Part shown: positions 45,320 through 58,500 of the stretch, piece after piece
Numbering within the stretch: the stretch's first letter is position 1
Layout of the letters: every line of letters starts with the position of its first letter
Source of the DNA: Sweltsa coloradensis
Lineage: Eukaryota; Arthropoda; Insecta; Plecoptera; Chloroperlidae
DNA length: 64,000 nt
Assembly (NCBI GenBank): GCA_024449915.1
Contig: JAMZAV010000152.1
Span: 992,001 to 1,056,000, forward strand
Direction: 5' to 3'
Made by a program: the position numbers and the translations under genes
Notes under the pieces: model-generated
Seen by the model: only the letters and a program-made list of their open reading frames with translations
Told to the model about the DNA's origin: nothing
Database searches by the model: none

Positions 45320-48300
45320 CGAAAGTATAACTTGACAATTTTATAGAGTTTATTACTCAACCGGCATGTTTGCTTTCTGTGGAAGTATATGCATCAAAAT
45401 TCAAATGCACATTGAAATTTTAATGTTGATGATAATTATGTACGTCATAGCTTTCCTAGCATAGAATCTGGCAAGGCCCATTTGATTGTTTGTTAAATTG
45501 TATTTTAAACATTAGAATTAGCAAATCACATGTTAATTATTAGCTTTGTATTTTTATGCACAAACATTGAGCCACGACTTTTGTAACTGATATGTAGCTT
45601 TATTTAATACTGCAGGGCCGACGAATCTTACGAATTACTCTCAATAACGACTCGATGACATGTTATGTTGAGCCACATAATACTGAATTATTATTTGTAT
45701 TGTTAGTGCACGTTTACACATAAACAGAGATTCTTAATCAATTTATTTATCGACACATTACGATTCATTACCTTATTAATATAAGAGATGATATTCCTAG
45801 CAGCTTACCTTGTGCATCATAATTCGTAAGATATCTTCAAGACGGCTTTATTGCCTTCAATGGAGGGATAAGATTGGCTGATAATTTCGTAATGTTGAAA
45901 AACATCACATACAAATCTTTTCACGATTCAATTACTCTCCTAAGATACAAAAGTACGTAATATGGCTCAGTATTTGTGCACAAAACATTTTACGAAGTAT
46001 ATATTTCATGGAAGCGTCTAGCACTGATTAAATTACATTTTTGCAATTGCTTATTAATATAATAATAATAATTAATCTCTAAAAGGCAGTTTATACAACG
46101 CAGCAACACTATGGCAAAAATTATTTTTCCACATCATAATAGTAATAGCATGGTATAGTAATGACTTTCAAAAATATTTTGTTGATATATAGTTTTGTAA
46201 AAGTATAATATTATTATTTTATAAACATTTTTTAAGTAGGTGTAGTCTACTGGGCCATTGCATATTAATTATTATTAATAAAAAAAAAGTTAACAAAACA
46301 TTATAAATCATTCACTGGTAGATTTTCCATAAGCCAACTGTATAATAACGGATAACATATTTCTTTAAAATTCGTTTTTGATGTAACGGACATTATATTA
46401 TTCTTATAGGCTTGGGGTAACCAACAAAAAATACAAATTGTCCGTTCAAGTCACACAACAAAATAATATGTGTGTTAAGCTTTAAAATATTTAGTAGCCT
46501 AAGTATTGATAAAAAAAAAAAAAAAAACAATAAAGTATAAACTACGAATTTGGAAAATGTATTGGACTGTACACTGTGCAAATTAAATTATTTATACTGT
46601 ATTTCCAATCTAAAAGTTTATCTAACGAACCTTCTGACCTAACATTAATAGAAAAGATATATGAAATGAACAGAACGACCGTTGTACAAATTTCTTTATT
46701 TAAAAAATATTAAAATATTACTATGTACTTAAAATTACAGTAATGTGAACAGTTCACTATCCAATACATTTTCTAAATAATTTTGTCCTGTTCTACTATT
46801 TGTTTCATTTACATAATGAACTACTACCTGATTAGATTCATCTAGTATACCTGTACTGGTACAGTACAATAAAATACAACTTTTCAACACAAAGCATGCT
46901 CCATACTGTCTACAATCAACGTAGAGAGATGAGCGTGCAATAGTCATTTGAAAAAGGCGTCGGACATGTTGTAAAATATACGTAGGTATATGGAACAAAT
47001 GTTGACAATAAAAACATACACGAAAACCAATATACCGTAATATAGTTTTGTTTGTTAAAACATTTTAATTATGACTTCCCCAAACCTAACTACTAAAATA
47101 TGTTGATAGAATTAATGAATTATATATTTTAAAATATGTTTAATTTAATTGTTTATATAAAACATGTATCAGGTTAAATAACGTATGATATAAAAATGGC
47201 TAAAACTCAAAATATTAAACTTTGGCTAGCAAAGTATAAAATAAATATAGTACAATATTAAAAGTAAATATTTTGTTTTTTGTATACCATTTCCTAATAT
47301 TTTTTTATATGAAAACTTAGTTATTCTTTCAGTTTCATTTTAATAAATTAGCCTACCCTAGTAATGGGGAAAATCTCACTTATTAATAATATTACCTTTT
47401 GCACATTACTTTTTTATTTGAGCCCTTATTTTCATGGTCAACATTCAAACTCACTACTTTCTTTAATCGTTCAACGTGAACCTTCGTATTTCTTATCTGG
47501 CTAAAATGGCGTTTTAAACATTCGGAAGAACTAACAAATTGATATTATTTTTTAAAAAATGAACATGAAAATAGGGCTTCATACTAACTGAAATATTAGT
47601 CTGTTTGAATTAAAATTACAACACAAACGTAAGTTGCCTAATAATTTGGCATTGGCACGTACACTAGACCCTCCCAACCCAACCCATCCCATCCCATCTA
47701 GAACTATTCACAATTGGTTTTTCCTAGTTATTATTACTACTACCAGAGGCAAATTACAAACCAAACACACATCGATCTAGTCTATGAACAAAGCAATTGC
47801 AGAGACGAGACGTTACGCTACATCAATACCTCTTCAAACTCTGAACATTCTATGCAAAACATTCGTAAAGATTAATGAACAATCTGAATAAAATGGACAA
47901 CTACTATGCTTACGTCAATTTACTAATCTCGAAGCAAATTTTAAAATTCCGTTTGTTATATTTGTCGCCGTCGGTTCTAAATGTACGAAACTTAGTTCGC
48001 ACAAGTAGAACTAGGCCTACAAAGAGAGTGACAAAGGAGTAAGTCTTTATGTTTGTCTAGTGCAAAACTTTTACAGTGAAGGCCTACTGTTGTGACTTGT
48101 GAGCATACATAAATCGGAGACCACCATTTTAGATATTACTTCCTAAAACTTGTGCAGACAACCATACTAAGTAGTAGGTGCTTGGTTTTATATCGTAAGC
48201 CTAATGTATATTATATTATAATGCAATAAATATAGGTACTTAAATAATCATGCATAACACTTTTTTGGTCATAAGAATTGAAATTGAATTCCATTTTTCC

Positions 48301-49120
48301 TTTTTATGTATGCTCAAATTTGTACCTAGTTTGATTTGTACCTTATTTGTAACAAAATTTAGGTATCTCCAATACCTATTTTAAAATACAACCTACTTTA
48401 GAAAGAATAAGATTTCTTGAGTTAAACAAGAAAAAATTATTGGCTAGGTCTAGAATGGGTGAATAAACAATTTAAAGTGAGAAAAAATTACATCAAAAGT
48501 GAAGGCAAATAGTACTTTTCATACGACCACGAGTTGTTCCACACAATATCTCGTTATCGAATTAAATCTCAACACTATATATAGGTATTTTCAACTTACC
48601 TACATTTTTATTTAATGCCAAAGGCAATCTGGAAGTCCAGCACTAAATGCTCTGTGCTTCAATTGAAGTACGTGCAGTTTTGTATTCGGCTTCAGACAAG
48701 TACGGTACAAAATACATAGGGCATTGTTTTGAGGTTAAGTTAACAACGCCTTTGTGCAGCCTACCTATAATCTACGGACATATAACAGTAATGATTTTTT
48801 AATAACAAATTATTGATGTCCTTTATTAACCAGTGTTTTTAAGTGATGTCCAAAAACCTCCCAACATGGAGCTATTTCAATTTATTTGGGCCTAGAATGT
48901 TTGTTACATCTGAAAAACGTCTTCAATCGTCGAGAAGTAGCCTAATCGCCCTAATTTTATCAATTTATAGGTTCAATAGTAGTTACCGAGAGGAAACAAT
49001 AAGAGCAAATTTGGGTTTGGGCGACAACTAGTCAACCCTCTTTCTAAGAGTTTACAGAAGAGTGCATATTGACATAAAGTACGAAACGCTACTTGCAATT
49101 ACTTTACCCACGTGATCGAG
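45320..49120. other. egl-TTC4 intergenic stretch, no gene recognised
   Basis: AT-rich, with several TTTATT (AATAAA on minus) sites, for example near 48822, that could end the egl transcript. No frame above background and no recognisable transposon coding sequence. Confidence 0.45.
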
Positions 49121-49127
49121 TCGTGTT

Positions 49128-49316
49128 TTGTTGCGTCACTAGTAGACCGACACAACTCAAGTTTAGACGCGTCACTGCGAGAGTCGTGTTCGATCAGTGG
49201 CGCCACTGCGAGAACAAAGCAATACAAGTCGTGTTTGCTCAGTAGCAACACTGCGAGAACAACGCAATCCAAGTCGTGTTTGCTTAGTGGCGCCACTGCG
49301 ACCCTAACGCAGCCGT
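49128..49316 (-). repeat. 45-bp tandem repeat in the presumed egl 3' UTR
   Basis: About four units containing GTCGTGTT, a CAGTGGCGCCACTGCGAGA-type palindrome and AACGCAATCCAA recur every 44-46 bp, starting only a dozen bases after the egl stop codon. Each unit can form a GTGGCGCCAC-centred hairpin in RNA. This is unusual for a 3' UTR of a gene whose product binds RNA, though no function is shown. Confidence 0.65.
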
Positions 49317-49327
49317 GTTTACCGTCA

Positions 49328-49583
49328 CTAGGAAGAGACCTCCTTCTTGATCTCTCTGACGGGCGAAGAGAGCAGCGTACGCTCGCGCTCCTTATCTTCC
49401 TCCGTGAAGAAGATCCGAGTGATTACGATGTCTCCCGTCGAGAGGGTCTGACTCGCGACCTCGGACGACACGGAGACGCGGCTTGAGTCGTTGAGTCGCG
49501 TCGCCGGCTCCGAGATGTGGTCGAGAGAGTTCGAGTTGTGTGACGTCGGCGAATTGTGGCATCGGCAGTTGCAGCACTCGTTG
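49328..49583 (-). CDS. egl: egl last exon with LC8-type motif
   Basis: TTCCCCAG/CAACGAG acceptor; stop TAG at 49330-49328. It begins with a cysteine/histidine cluster (NECCNCRCH), continues through a serine-rich stretch to VASQTLSTGD (an S-Q-T core as in LC8/Dlc ligands), and ends in a charged tail. The exon is notably GC-rich against its AT-rich surroundings. Confidence 0.9.
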
Positions 49584-52500
49584 CTGGGGAAGAGAGATGG
49601 TTACAGTAAAACTTCTAGTTAGATAAACTAGGAAAACGCTTAAAGTCCCGCCGCGTTGATGGATGAGCTTTTAAAAATGTTTAGTTTGCATGGGATATCT
49701 TTACTTTTGCAAGTTCTTTGTTTTGCTGCCTACGCAATACGCATTGTAGCTGATTGTTGTCAAGTTTCTTTTGTTACCTGTCAATTGGTATTATTTTCCG
49801 TAAAAAACTTATATTAAAAGCTTTATTTCTATAGATTTTGGTTAACTATTTAAACTTTTTCTTTTAAAAGGTACTACATCACCATAACCTTAATGTCCAT
49901 GTATAATATGAACGTTGTAGCCCCACCAGTTTGGTCAGAATTGGCCCAAATGGCACGAAAATATCGCACAAAAAATCAAAAAACTTATATTAAAAGCTTT
50001 ATTTCTATGGATTCTGGCTAACTTTTTCAACTTTTTCTTTCAAAAGGTACTACATCACCATAACCTTAATGTCTATGTATAATATGAACGTTGTAGCCCC
50101 ACCCGTTTGGTCAGAATTAACCCAAATGTCACGAAAATATCGCACTAAAAATCGAAAAAAATCGTAAAAGTACGATATTCATGAGAAATATTTCTTCGAT
50201 TGTACCCAAAAACAATACACCTCTAAGTTCAGAGATTTCGAAGGTCCTGTCAAATTTTCATCAAGATCGGATATGCCGTTTGCCTGGTAGAGAGTTAACA
50301 AACAGACAAAAAAACAAACAAAAAAACAAAAAAAAAACACCCGAGCTAAATTTTTTGGGGGTCAGTGAAATTGAAGTCTTCGCTTCGCTCATCCAATCAT
50401 GAGAAAAACAATATAATTTACAAAACACAATTTTTATTGACTTAGGTCAACGATCACATAAGAGGAGTCGCTAATGCTAGTGCGGAGTTTAGCTTCGGCG
50501 CTCAGCTTTCTGCTTTCACAGGAAAACGGTTAATAACATTGTTAACATAATCGTTGATAAAGAATCTATCTATGAGATCCACTACGCATATTCCGCAATT
50601 AATTTTGAATTTGGAATTAAAAACTCATGAAATCTACGTAATTTACTCAATTTTTTTAAACTTCGGGAATTTATTCCAAGTGTACAGATATGCGGAAGAC
50701 AAAAGGAAAGTTAAAAAAAAAGTACAAACATTCATTCATGCAAAATTTGGTAATGTATTACCAACCATTCAGCTGTAATCATCAACACCTGAGCACGTGC
50801 ACTCTAGTTGAGACAATCTCAGCAACTCATAAGGGGCTGTCGGATTCTTTTAAAGCTTGCGTGGAGATATTAACACTTGTAGGGCTACTTATGGACACAT
50901 GTAGGAGGTTAACATTTGTTTTGGGGGGAGGAAGAATGTCGGATGTGGTCAGCACTTACGTGGGTGGCATGTCGGAAGTGGTCATGGCGGCCGACAGCAG
51001 GGCCTCCAGCCTCTCTATCTTGTCGAGTCGGTCCATCCCGTTGTCGGCGAGCACGGAGTCCATGAGCTGCATAGACTCGGTGAGACTGGCGGGCCCGTCA
51101 GAGCTGCGCGGTGAGAACACTCCGCCTGGGGACAATGTTAATCATTCATTAGGGTTGGGATTCGATTAAATTTGTAAACAATGTCTAACCAATAATTTCG
51201 ACATCACATCGAAAAAAAAAATGATATCAAAATTATTTTTGACATAATTTTATTTTATTTTTAAATTTCCCCTTTTTTAAATGTAAAAATAGGTAATGTC
51301 ATAATGTAAAAAATAAAATATATAGTTTTTACCTAGTTCCAAAATCAATTTTCAACTTTAAAAAAAAAAAAGTATGATTGGAGAACCGCCGTCTGGATTT
51401 ATGTAAGATACAAATTAGCTGCTTGTCGTGGCTCAACAAAATTTGGTCATGACTTTCAGTGAACTTTCAGTCGGTAAAGAAGTTCATGCCCCCCTTAACT
51501 AACGCCATCTATGTTTCAAAGCTGGAACTAGATCTGTGAAACTTCCTTTACCTACTTGAGTTTGTTGTCATAATTCATGGAAAATAAACAATTCCTTAAT
51601 ATAAAACGTTCCAACTAAATAAAAATATAATTATCACCTTTATTATTCATTAATTAAAAGCCCGGCCATAAGTCCCAATCCTAAACCTGAAATAAATCTA
51701 CTTCCGCCCCCCTTAACTAGCCCTATCTAGCGGCAGACCGACAAAGCTCTATTCCTTTTGCATGTCAATCATTTAACATGGGGAAATCGAGCCACGACAA
51801 GCAGCTTATTTGTATCTTACATACATCCAGACGGCGGTGGATTGGAGAAGGGTTGACAGGTTGGAAAAGCATAGAGAACATAAAGAACATAAAACCCAGC
51901 CTGAAGGGCTGGGGGTGACAAAACTTTTCACCTGCTGATGACAACTGTAGCTAATTTAAAGTTGTTTGTTACCTTAATCCACGACGCGTTTCGTCCTTCT
52001 GGGACTCATCAGGCAGATGGTGGCCACTAAAAATCAGCTAACTACATGCAAACAAAACTCACAACACATAACCAAACCTGTGGTAGGGCCACGCAAGAAG
52101 TAAATTCTGCATGCATGTTGTCATCATCAGCAAGGTTACTTCACACACCATTCATACTGGGGCACACAGTCAGCACAGACAGTAAGGGGGCTTCCCTCCC
52201 AACTCTGGTGCTCGGGAGACAAGAAATCCATGACTTACCCTGGATTCGAACCAGGACCCTTGGCAACAAGAGAAAAGCTGCCCCTCCTGCTGTTGTTGAA
52301 TCGAAAGCCAATTTTGCTTCGACATCGATGTCAAATCGAATAATCGATGTCAAGTAAAAATCATTATTATTTATTTATTAATCATTGTAAGATCATGGAG
52401 ATTCAACCCTTACCAGTAGATGCAGGCGCTAGTTTAAACAGGTCTTTACTCCGAGTACAAGATTCGCAATGTGTGCAATGCATTGTGGGACAAAACACAC

Positions 52501-55500
52501 GAAAATGGCCTATTTTGGTAAAACCACCGATAACCACCGATAATTCGTATTTTTGTATGGTTGTCAATTTAAAAAAATTCTATTTCATAATTCATTGTGT
52601 GTTGTGCACATTAAAATCTCTAGTATTTACCCGCGGTCGTTTAACCAGTTCCCACTCGAACACTGAAGTTAAGCAACATCGGGCGTGGTCAGGGGTTGAG
52701 TGGGTCGCCGCTCTGCCCTGAAACACACGTATATCGCTGGCTAGAGCAGACTAGGGTTCGTAAGCTTGTGTGACAGCTTCGTTCTCCTTGGCGCCGTCTG
52801 CTCGGCAGTCCGGGTTAGTGGAGGAACCTATATGACTGTCAAAGTGACACCGTCCTTTCGGATGGGACGTAAAGCCGTTGGTCCCTTGGTACTTTTCGGT
52901 AGGAGTAGGCTATGTGCCGGTACCGGGTTTCCCCTCCTCCCTTCTCTATTAAATTTGCACTAGTGGGCTACATTGCCTGTTGCAAATAGAGACATAAATA
53001 AATAAATAAATAAATAAATAATATTAAATTAGTTATCCACCAGTTAGGTAAATGAGGAGTTCCACCAACTTAAGTCTGGACTTTAAATCCAGTTATCTGC
53101 ATTGTAAAATATTTCTGGTTTTAATTAAGGATCAGGTTCTACTGTAGTTAGATAACCACTTGTTTGCTACATACCCGACATTGAATTGTCACTAAGATTG
53201 CTCTCCAGGCTGGCCATCTCACCGGGGCTAAAAGTTTCGTCGTCGTCGTCATCGTCATCGTCACTCTTGTCTCTATGAACAAAACAAACCACGCAAGTGA
53301 TGTAAGGATGATTTCTGAGCAACAAAAAGCAATCGCAAAGTCTGCAAGTAAATTGGGGACATTGGGTGCGTCATAGAATGAATGTACGCTCAAGACTCGG
53401 GTGAAGTTTAGCTGAATCTGTAAGTTAACTTCCACCTTGGACAACAAACCTTTCAGTGAGAGTCTGTGGGCTTTTTGGTAGTGCCTACCTCACTGATTAA
53501 TCCTCATCAACAACATGCATGTAAGTGGTGTGCAGGTACCCAACATTTTGAGGCGGGTTGGATATTTGGGGGCTGACCTCAAAAGTAAAAAAAGTTGACT
53601 GATATTTGGATAACAAAATTATTTTTTTTTTGGGGGGGGGTCCAAGATTTACATACTTTATTGGTGGAGGGGGAGGGGCCGGTCCATACAATTTTTAATT
53701 CATAGATTGTTAAATACAAATTGCCATTCAATTAAAATGCAGATAATAGAAAATTAAATTGGTAAAAAGTAAAATCCATTAATCCATTATCCATTTTTTT
53801 ACATGCAGTATTAGGCATAATAGCCATCTTTTCCCACCCGACCCAAAAACAGTTTAGTACCCGAACCCGGCCGTCAAAACCTCTACCAGCACAGCCTCAA
53901 AAAAAAAGAGAAAAAATTAAGAAGTCGATTAACAGACTGGAGTAATATATCGAAATAACCGAGGTAAGTGTTCTGCGTAATCTCACCTATCTGCGCCGAG
54001 GCTGTCGAGTTTGTCCAGCTTCCTCGCCACTTTGTACGACCCTCGGAGTTTCTCCTTCTCGTCCTCCGTCAGGTCGACATACCTGCCAGACAAACAAGCG
54101 TCGTGTCACAAGATTACCAAGAAACCTCATCAGTCATCACTCATCACTCATCATCACTAAAGGTGGTAGTTAGGGTTTTTATATTTTTAACCTTTTAAGT
54201 AGTGAGTTATTGTAGCCCGGAACACCCCCTAAAGTGTTTTTTTTTTGTTGTTTCACCAAATATTTTTTTCTGGTCACAATGTTAAGCTAGGACCCTGAAA
54301 TTTTAGGAGGACATTTACAAAATGTTAAACGACAACAGGCAATTTTTTTTTTTTTTGAAATTGAAATTTGAAATTTTCTTGACAATTTTTGGTGGAATTT
54401 CACAACATTTACATTTACATTTACATCTTTAGACTGCAGTACGGAATATTTTTAACGTTTACATAAAGTTACAAATTTAGGCCTAGATCTAAGCTATAGT
54501 GTCCCATTTTTCAAATTTCAAATTTCAAAATTCAAAATTTTCAAATTAAAAAATTAAAAATCTCACAACTTTGGAAAAGGAGGTGGAAACTTTGGAAGAA
54601 CATAAAAAATACTTGAATGATTGATAGTTGGCTTTATGTATAATAGAGTATTTTAGGAATCAGGCCAACTGAAGTAGTAGGCCTAGGCTATAATTTGTTT
54701 CCAAAATAAAAGTTACAAAATAATATATTTGAAAACATACAAGAAATCATGTAGTACTTCGTTATTATTTTATAAGCCTACTGTTTGGCACGATATTGAA
54801 ATTACTTTATAAGTTTATTACTATACACTCATATAATATAGGCTTCATCATATAATACAATAGCTAGGCCAACACTTTAGTGCTACATACAAATAATATA
54901 TAGAGATAGACCTAGCAGTTTTGGTTTCTTCAGAACTTGCTTATTGTGTGGAAATCCTCAAAGCATTGAGGAAAACACAGACCAAGGTCACAAGACCTAC
55001 AGTAGTATGTGGTATCTTTGCGCTTCTTGGGACGCCTACATGTGTGCATACAAACGTAGCATTGCCGCTGTGGATGTAGTTTGCTTGCAGTAGGTGGTAT
55101 GAAAGAAGAGAAGTGACGTTCAGTAAGGCGAAGGGGATTCTCGCCTACTGAGGGGCGCCCACCTTTACCCTGTGTTCGTGGAGTATGGTGCTCCTCTAAA
55201 AGTTGTCTAATCAACTCAAGCCTGAATTTCCCAAGTTGCGGTTTATTTCCGGTGACCATTTGGTACAGAATGTAGGAATTGAGCACTGAGATGTCAAGGA
55301 GGTGGAAAAAGAATTTCTTATACCACTTCAAGGACTTTCTGGCACTCTCATTGAAACTAATCTGCATGTCGGTCTTATCAACTGCCCCCATGCTAGTGTT
55401 GTACTTCAGAACGCAGTTAGGTTTCATTATTGGCTCCCCAGATATCCTATCAATCTTTCCTGTCTCAACCATGATAGGATCGTGGATCGTGGACAACATA

Positions 55501-58500
55501 TGGACCTCCCTCTTGTCGTGCCACTTTACAGCAAGAAGTGTATCGGTGCACCTGGCATGACAGTCCCCTTTTTTTAGTTTTGGGGAATTTGGCCATATCT
55601 TTCCTATTTGATCTGACTGTACCACATGCACCTGTGTCATTGGATAGCAGTAGATCGAACAGAAAAGGGCTGGTATACCAATTATCCACAAATAGTTGAT
55701 GGCCCATATTGAGGAATGGAGCCATTAGAGTGGTTACAACAGACCCCGATATTCCAGCTTCATCATTCAAGATAATTTCTGTGTTTTTGCCAGTATACAC
55801 AATGAAATCCATCACAAAACAAGTTTCGACATCACACAAGACGAACAGCTTGACTCCAAACCTATGCCGCTTACTTGGTATGTATTGCTTGAAAGACAGC
55901 CTACCCTTCCACAGCATGAGACTTTCGTCGATACATGGGTCTTGAAAGGGAGTGAAAACAGTACAAAACTTTTGTTTTAGCTTCTCTATCACTAGCCTTA
56001 TTTTGTACAGACGATTGTCTTCCGGCTGGTTATCGTTATCACAAAATGGATGAGTCGAAGGATAAGAAAGAATCGGTCTTGACTCATCACCTTGCCAAAC
56101 ATTGGCATGTGGAGCATTGGGTCTGTAGACCAATACTCCCTCATGTCAGATTTACGCGCATGAGACATCATCATAATAAGTGCAAGAAAGCTGTACATTT
56201 CTGACACATTTGTGTCTGCCCATTTGCGAAGTTTGGACTTCGGAGCAATATCTTGATTAGCCATTAGAAATGTGTAAAAACGATTTGTTTCCGTGACAAT
56301 TGAATCCATCAAGTCGACGTCAAAAATAGATTTGAAAAAGTCTATTTCACGTGATTGAGTGTCCAGCCCCAAATGAGGGCTTACACCACTATTTGATGAA
56401 TCAAAGTTAAATATTTTCGGCACAAATACCTGATCTGTCCAGGCTCTTGCATTGACAGGACCTCTGCGCCTAGGCCTAGGCCTACGCCCACCAGTTGCAG
56501 CGGCGGCGGGAATTTGTGCGTCGTTGTCTTCATCATCATCTTCTTCTTCCATTTCATTCTCAGACCAATAAACTGAAGATTCATCACCGTCACCATTATT
56601 ACCATATTGAAATGATAAATCACTATCACTACAATCCGATTCTCCTGACTCGTTTGTCGTAAGTAACTCATTTATAACATCTCCATCTAATAAATCAACA
56701 CGCCGACGTTTAGCGGCCATTGTAACCTAGGAGGATTCTTGTAACACGTGAAGCGGTGACGACAGGTATTTCCTCGCAAAACACTTGCATCTAGTTTATT
56801 TTTTCCCCGCTATGTGGCAGCACTTTACAGCCATCAATATAGTTCTAACTATTGACGAGAGGTAGCACTACTGTACATGCTACAGTTCGAATGATGCAAA
56901 GAACTTCATCCGCAAAGAAACTACACTCGACCCGCGCTAGGAGAACGTACGAGATACGGGCGTACTGCTGGCGCCATTTTTAAACTCCACGTATGAGATA
57001 CGGGCGTACTCTATAAAAGGTTAAACGGAAATAAAACTGACAAATGACAACACGATTTAGTTAAAACATTTTACATTAAATTTTTAGGAAAATTAAACCA
57101 TGAACAATATTAACTCTAGGCATACTCCTCAGTCGTGACTAGACTCAGCTGTTTATACAACATGGTGGAAACTGTTTGTAAGTAAATAGGCCTACTAGCC
57201 TATAAGTATTTTCTAATGTCCAATAAAATTTTTAAAAAATATATATAAAAATTATAATTGTAAGTTATGTAGGGATGAAAGACCCAAACTGGACAGATTC
57301 CGCCACACTTACCTTAAAAGTCTTATCTCTCTGTTGCTAAGTACGATATTCTTATTGTAGGACGAAGCCAGCTTAGTCCTAAGATCAGCGACTTCCGTTT
57401 CCACCTTCCGTTGTTTCTTACGTTGCTTCACCTCATCAGGGTTGATGTGCATCATGACTTGCTCGTTGCACAGCTCGAGCAGCAAACCCTCAAAGTCCAT
57501 TGTGATACGCCTGGAAACAAAACGCATTTTTACACTTGTTGATATTATTTATAAAGTCGTATTATTTAAAAAATTCAGAAACAGGATATTAAAAAAACAC
57601 CAATAGGGCTAATCATAGTTATAACTAAGTAACTTATAATACAAGGAAGAGAAATATATTACTTGTTTCTCATAAGATGTAGGCCTACGTGCTAATAGGG
57701 TTTCAAAGAAACACTGTCCAGGAATTACCACACGATTGTCAATAAAGTATGTAGGCCTACGTGCTAATAGGGTTTCAAAGAATTAAAAAAGAATTGATTT
57801 GATTAAAAAAGGCCTACATATTTACAAATTTTATTTATTTGACTTATGTCCTATTTAATTAAGAATACAAAAAGGCAGAAAATATAATAACAGTAATGAA
57901 ACAAATTTCCTTAGACTTTAAGTTAATAAAACGTCTAATTTAAGCATAAATTACCAGAGAATTAATTGTCAAAAGTTAAAATAATCAGAAGCATGTAAAA
58001 CACAAAAAACATATTAAAACATTTGTAAAAAATGGTTGAAAAATCAATTCTAGTTGTTTAATTTATAGATGGTTATAGCTAGATTCATGGGACCCTAATT
58101 TTAACTTTATTTATTTATTTAAAGTCTACCATATTTGTTTATAAAAAACGTTGAAATAATCCACTCACTGCTTCATGACTTGATAGACGACGGGCAGTGC
58201 TAGAACGTCGGCAGCCGCGTAGACGAGCATGTCGCGCGAGAGCGGCCTCCGCGCCCAGTATCGCTGGTCTCTCCGGTAGACGTTCTTGAGCTGCTCCTTG
58301 AGGGGGTTGCTGGGCGCGCCGTACAACTCGCACAGGGCGTTCAGGCTGACGTTCTTCACCTTGTAGACGGGCTTGCCTGTGTCCTGGAGCTGAAGCACCG
58401 CGTGGGCAGCCTGGTACGAGACAGAAGGGGTTGTGATATTATTCTGTTCTGAGGAGCACAGGGGGCAAATCAAATCTATAACCGATATGGATAGTTTTGC

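Noticed and set aside
50690..51169. 159-aa plus-strand frame
   Set aside because: Its better half is antisense to the egl exon at 50960-51125.
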